Shown: positions 17,332-25,065 of the stretch, piece by piece
Layout: the number at the start of each line of letters is the position of its first letter
Position numbering within the stretch: the first letter of the stretch is position 1
From: Caccocola sp964450835
GTDB taxonomy: Bacteria; Synergistota; Synergistia; Synergistales; Synergistaceae
Reading direction: 5' to 3'
DNA: 45,608 nucleotides
NCBI GenBank assembly: GCA_964450835.1
Contig: CAYVEQ010000011.1
Coordinates: 1-45,608 of the forward strand
Position numbers and translations under genes: made by a program
Notes under the pieces: generated by a model
What the model saw: only the letters and a program-made list of their open reading frames with translations
Told to the model about the DNA's origin: nothing
Databases searched by the model: none

Positions 17332-18189
17332 ATGGACGCTCAGATAATTCTGAAAAACTACGACGCCGCGCTCGCGCGCAAAGACGTGCGCGGCGCGGGC
17401 GAATATCTCGAACGCATGGCGGAAGAGGCGGCGCGCGAAGGGGACGCCGCTGCCGAAGCCTCGCTGCGCGGCGAACTGATCGGTTACTGGCGCGTGCGGG
17501 GCGATGCGGAAAAGAGCTTCTCATCCGCGCGCCGCGCCATTGAACTGCTTGAAAAGCTGGGCATGGAAGAAAGCGCCGCCGGCGCGACCGCGCTTCTTAA
17601 CTACGCCACGTCTAAGACGGCCTTCCGCGCGACGGACGAGGCGCTTGAACTCTACCGGCGCGTCGCGGCGATTTACGAAAAAACCATAGCCCCTGACGAT
17701 TTCCGCTTCGCGAGTCTGTACAACAACATGGCGCAGGCTCTCATGCGCTGCGGGAGGACAGGCGAAGCCTTCGGCTTCTTCAAGCGCTCGCTTGACATCC
17801 TGTCGCCCGGAGCCGACGACATAGAGATTGCCACATGCTGCACGAACATGGCCTTCTGTATGCTCGCCGCGAAAAACAGCGCCGAGGCGGAGCGCTGCCT
17901 CGCGCGAGCGGAAAAAATTTACGCGGCCTTCCCGGACGACCCGCACGCGGCAAGCGCGCTTTCATGCCGCGGGCAGCTTGAATACACGCGCGGCGAATAT
18001 AATCTCGCGGCGGAATATTTCAGAAAAAGCGCGGAGACAGTGGAGCGCGTTTTCGGCCGCACGGCGAACTATGCCGCAGCCTGCCGCAGCTGCGCCAAGT
18101 CGCTTGAGGCGGCGGGCAGAGCCGACGAAGCGGCAAGATACAGGGCGCTCGCCGAACCCGCGTCGGGATCTCGCGGAACTTTCCGATGA
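17332..18189 (+). CDS. Tetratricopeptide-repeat protein
   Basis: A 285-residue all-helical protein made of about six TPR units, for example AGATALLNYATSKTAFRATD, ASLYNNMAQALMRCGRTGEA, CCTNMAFCMLAAKNSAEAE and ALSCRGQLEYTRGEYNLAAE. There is no signal peptide or catalytic domain, so it is a cytosolic protein-binding scaffold. It starts 15 nt after mtaB behind GGGAGTG, and its stop overlaps the DUF4037 gene by ATGA. I infer that it is the partner-binding subunit of the DUF4037/DUF4125 pair that follows. Confidence 0.88.
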   Translation: MDAQIILKNYDAALARKDVRGAGEYLERMAEEAAREGDAAAEASLRGELIGYWRVRGDAEKSFSSARRAIELLEKLGMEESAAGATALLNYATSKTAFRATDEALELYRRVAAIYEKTIAPDDFRFASLYNNMAQALMRCGRTGEAFGFFKRSLDILSPGADDIEIATCCTNMAFCMLAAKNSAEAERCLARAEKIYAAFPDDPHAASALSCRGQLEYTRGEYNLAAEYFRKSAETVERVFGRTANYAAACRSCAKSLEAAGRADEAARYRALAEPASGSRGTFR

Positions 18190-19100
18190 AAGGGCTTGAG
18201 CTCTGCCGCGAATACTATCTCCGCTGCGCGCGCGACGGAATAAAGGCGCGCTTCGGGGAACGCGCCGCGCGCGTTGCGGCGGGACTCGCGGGCGAAGGCT
18301 CGGAATGTCTCGGCTTCGACGACGAAATTTCGCGCGACCACGACTTCGGCCCCGCCTTCTGTCTCTGGCTTGCCGACGAAGATTACGCGGAGTTCGGCGC
18401 GGAGCTGAAAAAATTCTATGACAGCCTCCCCTCGGAATTTATGGGCGTTCGCCGCGTGACGACGGATCAGGCGGCCTCTCGTGTCGGCGTGACGCGAATA
18501 GGGGATTTCTACGCCCGTTTCACAGGCGCGCGCGGAATCCCGGAAAGCGAGGCTGCGTGGCTACGCGTTCCCGAACATGCTCTTGCCGCGGCAACAAGCG
18601 GCGAGGTCTTCGACGATCCTAAAGGCGAGTTCAGCCGCATCCGTGCAGCGCTCCTTCCCTGCTACCCCGAGGAAGTGCGCCTGAAAAAACTCGCCGCCCG
18701 GCTCTTTGCCATGGCGCAGGCAGGCCAGTACAACTACCCGCGCTCCGTAAAACGCGGCGACGCGGTGGCGGCCGCACTTGCTCTTTCCGAATTCACAAAA
18801 GCCGCGCTCTCCGCGCTCCATCTGCTGAACCGCCGCTACGCGCCCTACTACAAGTGGCTTTTCAAAAGCGCGTCGGAGCTTCCGAAACTTCATGAAGCCG
18901 CGCGAGAAACGGCGGCGCTTTACGAGCCGAACCGGCAGCGCGAAAATCTGATAGAATCAATTTGCGGCCGCGTGAGCGCGGAGCTTAGGTCGCAAGGGCT
19001 GAGCTCATCGCGCGACCCCTTCCTTGTCGCTCAGGCGACAGAGGTGACGCGCCGCATAAAAAGCGAATACTTGCGAAAACTTAGCGTAACGGCGGGATGA
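18186..19100 (+). CDS. DUF4037 protein, nucleotidyltransferase-like
   Basis: A 304-residue cytosolic protein. The segment GEGSECLGFDDEISRDHDFG (residues about 36-55) resembles the G-S-x(n)-D-x-D core of the DNA polymerase beta nucleotidyltransferase fold, in the form seen in DUF4037 proteins. A later region HLLNRRYAPYYKWLF, which is conserved in the family, suggests a helical C-terminal substrate domain. The reaction is unknown: nucleotidyl transfer to a small molecule, RNA or protein is possible. It is translationally coupled to the TPR gene and 3 nt from the DUF4125 gene. Confidence 0.8.
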   Translation: MKGLELCREYYLRCARDGIKARFGERAARVAAGLAGEGSECLGFDDEISRDHDFGPAFCLWLADEDYAEFGAELKKFYDSLPSEFMGVRRVTTDQAASRVGVTRIGDFYARFTGARGIPESEAAWLRVPEHALAAATSGEVFDDPKGEFSRIRAALLPCYPEEVRLKKLAARLFAMAQAGQYNYPRSVKRGDAVAAALALSEFTKAALSALHLLNRRYAPYYKWLFKSASELPKLHEAARETAALYEPNRQRENLIESICGRVSAELRSQGLSSSRDPFLVAQATEVTRRIKSEYLRKLSVTAG

Positions 19101-19103
19101 AGG

Positions 19104-19742
19104 ATGAACAGGGAAAAACTTACCGGCGATATAATCGCGCTCGAATGGGAATTTTTCGACAAAGTGCGAAACGAGGGAGGACGCGCCGCCTGTCAGGACG
19201 ACTTTCAGACATTCGGCGCGATGCGCGCGAGTCAGTACGACGCGTGGGACGAGCCGCTGCTTGAAAGCTGGCTGCGCGATCTGACGGAGGCGAAAGCGGC
19301 CGGCCGCAACCCGCTTGCGGAAAAATACGGCTATATGATGTGCGTAGACGAGCCCGAGGCAAACCGCGAGCTTGCCTCGCTTCTTCCGCGAGTCTCCGAA
19401 GAAAAGAAAAAACTGGCCCGCGCCGTAACGGAAAAACTCGCGCCGCAAAACGAAGCCTTCGCCGCGCGATGGCCGTTCGTTGCCTCTCACGCGCGCCCTC
19501 TGCGCGGGACGGCGCGCGGCGGTGAAACGTCGATAGAGACTTATCAGCTTGGCGAATTCTTTACGTATTCGGAGCGGACGCTCCGCCTTCTGCTCGCGCG
19601 CGTAACGCGCCTTGAAGCGCTCGGCGTGAGCTACGCGGAGCAAATCATAGAAAACGGGCTGAAGCGCCGCGGCTTTGCGGGACTCGCCGAAGCTGAAAAC
19701 TTTCTCCGCTCGCGCGCCCGCGGCGCGCGAAAATTTCTTTAG
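19104..19742 (+). CDS. DUF4125 family protein
   Basis: A 212-residue protein with the DUF4125 hallmarks LEWEFFDKVRNEGGRAACQDD near the start, FGAMRASQYDAWDE, EKYGYMMC and a C-terminal ETYQLGEFFTYS. It contains no known catalytic motif and is mainly helical by eye. It begins 3 nt after DUF4037 behind GGATGAAGGA. The three-gene arrangement TPR-DUF4037-DUF4125 suggests one complex; the biochemical role is unknown. Confidence 0.8.
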   Translation: MNREKLTGDIIALEWEFFDKVRNEGGRAACQDDFQTFGAMRASQYDAWDEPLLESWLRDLTEAKAAGRNPLAEKYGYMMCVDEPEANRELASLLPRVSEEKKKLARAVTEKLAPQNEAFAARWPFVASHARPLRGTARGGETSIETYQLGEFFTYSERTLRLLLARVTRLEALGVSYAEQIIENGLKRRGFAGLAEAENFLRSRARGARKFL

Positions 19743-19804
19743 GCGCCGCGCGCGACGGGAAGAAATTTTTCCCGCCCGCCTGCGAGCCGCGCAGTTTTCC
19801 TCGC

Positions 19805-19833
19805 TTAAACAGCGTGCCCTTATGGTATATAAT
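19805..19833 (+). promoter_or_regulatory. Promoter upstream of the AEC carrier
   Basis: TTAAAC (19805-19810), 17-nt spacer, perfect TATAAT (19828-19833). Confidence 0.6.
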
Positions 19834-19900
19834 TCATCACGTCACGGCGCGGCTCTTCGCGCGCGCCTGTCAGACAAAAGGAGAAGGGGATGGCGTGGGG

Positions 19901-20818
19901 ATGACGCCTCTTGAACGGGCCGCAGCGTCCATATTTATGATAGTTTTGGGATACGCGCTGAAACGCGCGGGAATGTTTTCAAAGAGCGACGCGGACGCCG
20001 TCGTCAAACTCTGCATCAATATCACACTGCCTGCCGCCATTATCACCGGCTTCGCCAGCTACCAGAGAGATTTCTCTCTCTTTGCCGTGGCTGTGCTCGG
20101 AGCGGTCTGCAACGCAGTGCTGCTTTGCGTTTCGTGGAGTCTTTCGACGCGGTCGTCGCGGAACAACAAGATCTTTCATATGTTCGCACTGCCGGGGTAT
20201 CAGATAGGCACCTTCTCACTGCCTTATATAGGCGGGGCTCTCGGCCCGCAGGGCATCCTCGTTACCTGTATGTTCGACTTGGGCAATTCGGTTTTCGCCT
20301 GCGGCGGAACATACGCGATCGTCTCCGCGCTGCCGTCGCTCGGCAGCGACGCGCGCCCGACTCTGAGAGAGTTCGCCGAGCGGATCTTTTCTACCCCGCC
20401 ATTCGTTGTCTATGTAGCGGCGACGCTCTGGGCAACCTTCGTCGGGGCCATACCGGGCTGGATAATTAAGCTCGCCTCTCCGGTCGGCGCGGCGAACGCT
20501 TTTGTCGCGATGTTTATGATAGGCCTTCTGCTTGAGGTCAAGACAAAGGGCGCGGAGCTGCGGACGGTGATTTCCACGCTTGCCGCGCGCTATGCCGCAT
20601 CGTGCGCGCTTGCGCTGCTGTTCTATTTTTACACACCCTTCCCTCTCGTGACGCGCCAGATACTCGCGCTGATAGCCTTTTCGCCTGTTTCGACGCTCTG
20701 CCCGATTTTTACCGAGAAATGCGGCGGCGACGTCGGAATGGCGAGCTTCACCGGTGCTATATCGATAATGATAAGCGTCGTCGCGATGACCTCGTGCATG
20801 GTGCTTATGGGAATCTGA
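19901..20818 (+). CDS. AEC-family (auxin efflux carrier-type) transporter
   Basis: A 305-residue inner-membrane protein with about ten hydrophobic segments and an inverted-repeat layout typical of the AEC/BART superfamily, which moves organic acids, malonate or related anions. Recognisable parts are GYALKRAGMFSKSDA with CINITLPAAIITGF near the N-terminus and ALPGYQIGTFSLPYIGGALG in the middle. Start: ATG 19901 fits the family. GTG 19895 is better spaced from AAGGAGA and is possible. A second AEC carrier is at 43566-44507. Confidence 0.85.
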   Translation: MTPLERAAASIFMIVLGYALKRAGMFSKSDADAVVKLCINITLPAAIITGFASYQRDFSLFAVAVLGAVCNAVLLCVSWSLSTRSSRNNKIFHMFALPGYQIGTFSLPYIGGALGPQGILVTCMFDLGNSVFACGGTYAIVSALPSLGSDARPTLREFAERIFSTPPFVVYVAATLWATFVGAIPGWIIKLASPVGAANAFVAMFMIGLLLEVKTKGAELRTVISTLAARYAASCALALLFYFYTPFPLVTRQILALIAFSPVSTLCPIFTEKCGGDVGMASFTGAISIMISVVAMTSCMVLMGI

Positions 20819-20839
20819 CGGATTTTCAGCGATTGGCGG

Positions 20840-20864
20840 AAACCGGCGGGAAGCCGGTTTTTTT
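20840..20864 (+). terminator. Intrinsic terminator after the AEC gene
   Basis: Stem AACCGGC/GCCGGTT, loop GGGAA, then a seven-T run. Confidence 0.8.
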
Positions 20865-20872
20865 GTTGCGTT

Positions 20873-21469
20873 TCAGCGGCGCGGAAGCCGGCCTTCTTCG
20901 GGAAGGTATTTCATAGGGTCGAGCGGAACGCCTTTTTCGTTGCGCAGCTCAAAGTGCAGGTGATTGCCAGTCGCGCGTCCCGTGCGCCCGACCGCGGCTA
21001 TTTTGTCGCCCTGTTTTACGCGCTGACCGACCTTTACGTAGTTCGCCGAGTTATGCGAGTAGTAGGACCAGAGTCTGCCGCCGTGGTTTATCACTATTAC
21101 GCGGCCGTAGCCGTGGAAGCCGGGGCCGTTGTTTGAGACGACTTCGACTATGCCGTCAAGGACGGCGTATACTGGCGTGCCGCGCGGCGCGGAAAGGTCC
21201 ACGCCGTAGTGCCGCCGCCGTCCCGTGCGTTTCAGCCCGCGCCCTATATAGCCGACGCGCAGCGGCCAAATCACTTTCTGCACTATGTCGGGCGCTCCGC
21301 CAGAGAGCATTTCGGCTTTGTCCCACACGTTGCCGCCGGGGGAGGCGAGTTTGCGGATTGCAGTCTCGAGAGGCTCTTCCTGAAATTCTCTGTAATCTAT
21401 ATCGGCGGCCGGCGCGGAGGCCGCAGACAGCGCGACGGCAAGCGCCGCCGCGAGAATTTTCAGCTTCAT
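20873..21469 (-). CDS. Secreted M23 metallopeptidase (LytM domain)
   Basis: A 198-residue exported murein endopeptidase-like protein. The signal peptide is MKLKILAAALAVALSAASAP with cleavage likely after APA. The LytM domain has the zinc motifs HYGVDLSAPRGTPVYA (H..D) and GNHLHFEL (HxH), with GGRLWSYYSHNS between them. It probably trims or regulates peptidoglycan in the periplasm. GGAGGGAAT precedes the ATG, which overlaps the upstream hydrolase stop by ATGA; a long upstream extension in the same frame was rejected. Confidence 0.92.
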   Translation of the reverse strand: MKLKILAAALAVALSAASAPAADIDYREFQEEPLETAIRKLASPGGNVWDKAEMLSGGAPDIVQKVIWPLRVGYIGRGLKRTGRRRHYGVDLSAPRGTPVYAVLDGIVEVVSNNGPGFHGYGRVIVINHGGRLWSYYSHNSANYVKVGQRVKQGDKIAAVGRTGRATGNHLHFELRNEKGVPLDPMKYLPEEGRLPRR

Positions 21470-22233
21470 ATTCCCTCCATGAAAGAGAGCATTTCGTCCA
21501 TTATGAGCGGGTCGTATTTTCCGCCGCGTGTTTTCAGTGAATGGTCGGCTCCCTCTATCGAGTGGAACTTTTTCTTTGCCGCTGGTATATTCAGACTTGC
21601 GAGCAGCGAGCGGCAGGCTTCTTCCGTAAAGAGCGCGTCCTGAGAGCCGCGGAAGGCAAAGGCTTCGTCGGCGCGGACTTCCTCTACCATATCGGGGGCG
21701 ACGGCGGAGCGCAGCGTTGACAGCACGGGCAGAGGCAGCATCTTTTCCTCCGCTTCCGGCACGGCGCGAAGCGCGGTGCCCGCGAGGACGAGGCGGTTTA
21801 CATGAATTTCTTTCAAGCGGGCGAGCAACAGAGCCGTTATGCCGCCGAGGGAGAAGCCCCAAATCCACAGGCGGCGGGGCTTTTGCGCGAGCGCGAGCTT
21901 AAGCGCCGCGAGGCAGTCGTTGTATTCGTCGAGGAAGGTTTTGCCGCCGAATGACTCCTTTATCCATGCGAGCGGCATATCGCCGCTTTTTTCGCGGTTT
22001 GTCGCGTTCCTGCTCGTCTCGCAGAGCCACGGCGTTATGCCGCGTCCGGCGAGTATCAAGGCGAGACGGCGGAATTTATTTCTGTGGCAGAGGTTTGCGC
22101 TGCTGTGCACGCCGTGCAGAAGCAAGGCATGCGTGCCCGAAGGCCTGCCGGGGACAAGGCGGCTCACACGCACGCCGGACGCGCCGAAGGCCGACGGAAG
22201 CACCGTTATTTCGTCTTTGAATCCGCTGTCCAT
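21466..22233 (-). CDS. Alpha/beta hydrolase
   Basis: A 255-residue cytosolic serine hydrolase. The oxyanion-region motif is LLLHGVHSSAN, the nucleophile elbow is IWGFSLGGITA (G-x-S-x-G), the acid probably lies in GSQDALF, and the catalytic His in EGADHSL near the C-terminus. All three triad residues are in the expected order. The substrate is unknown; esterase or peptidase activity is possible. Translation is coupled to the M23 gene. Confidence 0.88.
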   Translation of the reverse strand: MDSGFKDEITVLPSAFGASGVRVSRLVPGRPSGTHALLLHGVHSSANLCHRNKFRRLALILAGRGITPWLCETSRNATNREKSGDMPLAWIKESFGGKTFLDEYNDCLAALKLALAQKPRRLWIWGFSLGGITALLLARLKEIHVNRLVLAGTALRAVPEAEEKMLPLPVLSTLRSAVAPDMVEEVRADEAFAFRGSQDALFTEEACRSLLASLNIPAAKKKFHSIEGADHSLKTRGGKYDPLIMDEMLSFMEGI

Positions 22234-22241
22234 AATAAAAC

Positions 22242-22268
22242 AAAGAAGGGGGATAACCCCCTTCTTTT
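22242..22268. terminator. Terminator after ptb
   Basis: An 11-bp perfect stem (AAAGAAGGGGG/CCCCCTTCTTT) with loop ATAA. On the minus strand it follows ptb and is succeeded by GTTTTATTATG. Its symmetry means it could also act on the plus strand. Confidence 0.75.
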
Positions 22269-22281
22269 GAGCGCTTGTCCG

Positions 22282-23202
22282 TTACTTCGCCTGGTGCGCC
22301 GCGAGAGCGCAGGCCGTGGCGATTGAGAGGAGCTTCGTCTCGGGAGAGTCGGCGCGGCTTGTGAGAATGACGGGCGCCTTCGCTCCGAGGACGATTGCGG
22401 CGGTTTTGTTCTCCGCGAAGTAGACTATCGACTTCGCGAGGATGTTGCCAGATTCGATGTTCGGCACGTGGAGTATGTCAGCGTAGCCGGCGACGTCGGA
22501 CTTGATGCCCTTGTGCTGCGCCGAGTGCGGCGATACCGCGTTGTCAAGGGCGAGCGGGCCGTCGATGACGCAGCCCTTTATCTGGCCGCGGCGGTTCATC
22601 TGTGTAAGGAGCGCCGCGTCGATTGTCGGCGGCATATCGGGGTTGACCACTTCGACAGCGGCGAGCGCCGCGACTTTCGGGCAGGCGACGCCGAAAGCGT
22701 GGGCGAGTTCGACGACGTTCTTTACGATGTCTATCTTGGCCTTGATGTCCGGATACATGTTGAAGGCGGGGTCGGAAACGAAGAAGATGCGGTCGTAGCC
22801 TTTCACCTCGTGGATGTAGACGTGAGAGAGAGTTTTTCCGCTGCGCAGGCCCTTTTCCTTGTTGAGTATGCCGCGCAGGAAGTTCGCCGTGGCGACCATG
22901 CCCTTCATGACTATCTGCGCTTTGCCGCCCGATACAAGCTCGACGGCCTTGAGGGCCGACGCGGCCTCTCCGCCCTTTTCGTCGACTATTTCGTAATTGG
23001 CGAGGTCTATTCCCATCGATGCCGCGACTTCTTTGATTTTATCTTCGTCGCCGACGAGAATCGCGTTTGCAATTCCGGCCTTGCGCGCGTTTTCGACGGC
23101 CTCCATTACTTCGGCGTCCTCGGCGCGCGCGACGCTGATTTTCATGGGTCCGACTTCTTTTGCGTATTCAAGAAGCTGATTAAGGTTGCGAATCTGTTCC
23201 AT
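22282..23202 (-). CDS. ptb: Phosphate butyryltransferase
   Basis: A 306-residue enzyme of the phosphate acetyl/butyryltransferase family, converting butyryl-CoA (or branched acyl-CoA) and phosphate to acyl phosphate. A kinase then yields ATP, so the step conserves energy in amino-acid or butyrate fermentation. Family features are MKISVARAEDAEVMEAVENA, KAQIVMKGMVATANFLRGIL, FFVSDPAFNMYPDI and GYADILHVPNIESGNILAKS. The length is typical of Ptb and the phosphotransacetylase-only pattern is not seen. No butyrate kinase gene is in the window. Confidence 0.92.
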   Translation of the reverse strand: MEQIRNLNQLLEYAKEVGPMKISVARAEDAEVMEAVENARKAGIANAILVGDEDKIKEVAASMGIDLANYEIVDEKGGEAASALKAVELVSGGKAQIVMKGMVATANFLRGILNKEKGLRSGKTLSHVYIHEVKGYDRIFFVSDPAFNMYPDIKAKIDIVKNVVELAHAFGVACPKVAALAAVEVVNPDMPPTIDAALLTQMNRRGQIKGCVIDGPLALDNAVSPHSAQHKGIKSDVAGYADILHVPNIESGNILAKSIVYFAENKTAAIVLGAKAPVILTSRADSPETKLLSIATACALAAHQAK

Positions 23203-23227
23203 TACAATGATGACCTCCCTGTGATAT

Positions 23228-23246
23228 GGCCCGCGGGGCCTTTTTT
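23228..23246 (+). terminator. Plus-strand terminator-like hairpin in the ptb leader
   Basis: GGCCCGCGGGGCC followed by TTTTTT on the plus strand. It lies between the ptb promoter and its start codon but in the antisense direction. Confidence 0.4.
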
Positions 23247-23267
23247 GCTTTATCAGGTTACTTTCAA

Positions 23268-23297
23268 ATTATACACGGAATATCGGAGTGCCGTCTA
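23268..23297 (-). promoter_or_regulatory. Promoter of ptb
   Basis: Minus strand TAGACG (23297-23292), 18-nt spacer, perfect TATAAT (23273-23268). Confidence 0.6.
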
Positions 23298-23313
23298 TTC
23301 GCGCGCGATTTCC

Positions 23314-23919
23314 TCACGATTTTACGCCGAGCGAGATTATCATCGTGAAGGCTTTCTCCGGAGAAATCGGAAGATACTCGACGTCTTTCTCGTCGAAGAA
23401 GAGGACGAAGCCCGACGTCGGGTTCGGCGACGTCGGCACGAAGACCGTGAGACGCGCGCCTTCTTCCGTCTCCTCGCGCTTTGAGACGAAGGCGATGATG
23501 TAGCCCCTGCCGACAGGTATCCTGACGGTGCCGAGATAGTTTGATCCGCCGCTTGCCGTGAAGGTTTGCAGAATGTCGCGGAAGGTTTCGTACCAGCCGC
23601 CGACTACGGGAATTTTGGCAATCACGAACTGTTCGAGCAGACTCAAAAGAGAGCGCTCGTGCCGTCTGATTTTGCGCCCCGTATAGACGAGCAGGGCCGC
23701 TATGAAAATTATGATAAGGGCCGTCGAGCGGCGCGACTGCGTGAGGCCGAAGATGAGCGCGCCCGTCGTCTGGCAGAGGTAGACGAGATAGTAAAAGATA
23801 AAGCCAAGCAGCGCGAGCGGCAGCAGCGCGACGCATCCGAGAAAGAAGTCGTGTCCGAGCGTCCGCCCGAAGCCCGCGCTTTCCTTTTTTTTCTTATTTT
23901 CTTCCGCGCCTTTTGCCAT
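23314..23919 (-). CDS. DUF502 membrane protein
   Basis: A 201-residue inner-membrane protein. Two N-terminal transmembrane helices (about 27-52 and 65-83) are followed by the DUF502 domain, including IPVVGGWYETFRD, GRGYIIAFVSKRE and the signature VFVPTSPNPTSGFVLFF. The function of DUF502 is not established. The lysine-rich N-terminal tail is cytoplasmic. It is divergent from plsC. Confidence 0.9.
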   Translation of the reverse strand: MAKGAEENKKKKESAGFGRTLGHDFFLGCVALLPLALLGFIFYYLVYLCQTTGALIFGLTQSRRSTALIIIFIAALLVYTGRKIRRHERSLLSLLEQFVIAKIPVVGGWYETFRDILQTFTASGGSNYLGTVRIPVGRGYIIAFVSKREETEEGARLTVFVPTSPNPTSGFVLFFDEKDVEYLPISPEKAFTMIISLGVKS

Positions 23920-23935
23920 GACGCGCCTCCCGCGC

Positions 23936-23964
23936 TTGTCAACCTTCCTTCGCTGCGCTATCCT
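23936..23964 (+). promoter_or_regulatory. Promoter of plsC
   Basis: TTGTCA (23936-23941), 17-nt spacer, TATCCT (23959-23964), followed by TTAGGAGG ahead of the start codon. Confidence 0.65.
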
Positions 23965-23995
23965 TTCAAGAGAACCGCGTTAGGAGGAAGCCGAC

Positions 23996-24679
23996 ATGAA
24001 ATCAGAGAGAAACTGGGTCTACTTCATAACCCGCTGGATTGTCACCCTGTATTTCACATTCTATCACCGTCTTTCGGTCTACGGCAAAGAAAAGATACCG
24101 AAAGACCGCCCTGTTATCATCGCCTCGAACCACGCGAGCTATCTCGACCCGCCTGTCGTGGGTTACGCGTTCTATCCGGGCTACGTAAAGTTCATCGCGT
24201 GGGATAAACTTTTCTCCTTTCCTCTCTTCGGCGCCTATCTTCGCGCGATGGGCTCCGTTCCGGTCACGCCCGAGGACAAAAACAGCGCGGCGGGACTCTT
24301 GCGTCTTGTCATCGGCTTTCTGAAAGATGGCTACAACGTCTTCATCTGCCCCGAGGGACACAGGACGGAGGACGGGCGGCTTCAGCCTCTTGAGGGCGGC
24401 GTCGCCATAATGTCGCTCAAAACGGGCGCGCCGGTGATACCGACATACGCCGCTGGCACATGGCGCGCTCTTGCCCCGCATATGCGCTTCCCGCGCCCGC
24501 GCAAACTCACCGTGACTTTCGGAGAGCCGATAGACCCCGCGAAACTTCCCGAAGGACTCGGCGAAAAGGAAAAGCGGCGTTACATTCTCGCCAAAATCGA
24601 AGAATTTTACAAAGAGCTGGACGAAGCCGACAAAGCGAAATATCCGCTGCCGCAGCGAGACGTAAAAGGCGCGGCGTGA
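23996..24679 (+). CDS. plsC: 1-acyl-sn-glycerol-3-phosphate acyltransferase
   Basis: A 227-residue membrane-associated PlsC-type acyltransferase that makes phosphatidic acid. The catalytic motif is ASNHASYLDPP (N-H-x4-D) at about residues 43-53, motif II region KFIAWDKLFSFPLFG, motif III FICPEGHRTEDGRL (usually PEGTRS, here PEGHRT) and motif IV GAPVIPTYAAGT. An amphipathic N-terminal stretch suits interfacial binding. The ATG follows TTAGGAGG. Confidence 0.92.
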   Translation: MKSERNWVYFITRWIVTLYFTFYHRLSVYGKEKIPKDRPVIIASNHASYLDPPVVGYAFYPGYVKFIAWDKLFSFPLFGAYLRAMGSVPVTPEDKNSAAGLLRLVIGFLKDGYNVFICPEGHRTEDGRLQPLEGGVAIMSLKTGAPVIPTYAAGTWRALAPHMRFPRPRKLTVTFGEPIDPAKLPEGLGEKEKRRYILAKIEEFYKELDEADKAKYPLPQRDVKGAA

Positions 24680-24750
24680 GCTATAATTATAAACGCATTC
24701 CGTTCCCGGGGAATTATCCGCGGGCGGGGAAAAGCGCGGCAAAGAAACAG

Positions 24751-24785
24751 ACGGGCCTTTTCTTCGAGGAAAGGCCCGTTTTATA
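24751..24785 (+). terminator. Intrinsic terminator between plsC and the hydF operon
   Basis: A perfect 10-bp stem (ACGGGCCTTT/AAAGGCCCGT) is followed by TTTATATT. The next gene's GGGAGGG ribosome site starts within 20 nt, so the hairpin could also act as a leader attenuator if transcription starts at the TATAAT near 24683. Confidence 0.75.
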
Positions 24786-24803
24786 TTCGGGGAGGGTTAC
24801 GGC

Positions 24804-25052
24804 ATGGAAGAGAACAGAATCGGCGTAGCCGCGATAATCGTGGAGGATCCGGAGCGCGCGCACGACGTCAACGAGACGCTCCATAAATACAGCCGGCTTA
24901 TCGTCGGCAGGCTCGGCATACCGTACCGCGAGCGCGGCATAGCTGTCATATCGGTCGTGCTCGACGGCACTACGGACGAGATAAGCGCGCTCACCGGCAC
25001 GCTCGGCAAAATCAGCGGCGTGACGGTAAAGGCCGCTGTCTCGAAAAAATAA
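24804..25052 (+). CDS. TM1266-type iron-only hydrogenase system regulator
   Basis: An 82-residue protein with an ACT-like ferredoxin fold: GVAAIIVEDPERAHDVNETL at residues 7-26, GRLGIPYRERGIAVISVVLDG at 35-55 and a final beta strand VTVKAA. It matches the small TM1266-like family annotated as putative iron-only hydrogenase system regulator, often found beside hydEFG. Its molecular role is not proven. It starts behind GGGGAGGG and is 13 nt from hydF. Confidence 0.85.
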   Translation: MEENRIGVAAIIVEDPERAHDVNETLHKYSRLIVGRLGIPYRERGIAVISVVLDGTTDEISALTGTLGKISGVTVKAAVSKK

Positions 25053-25065
25053 AGGAGGCATCAGG

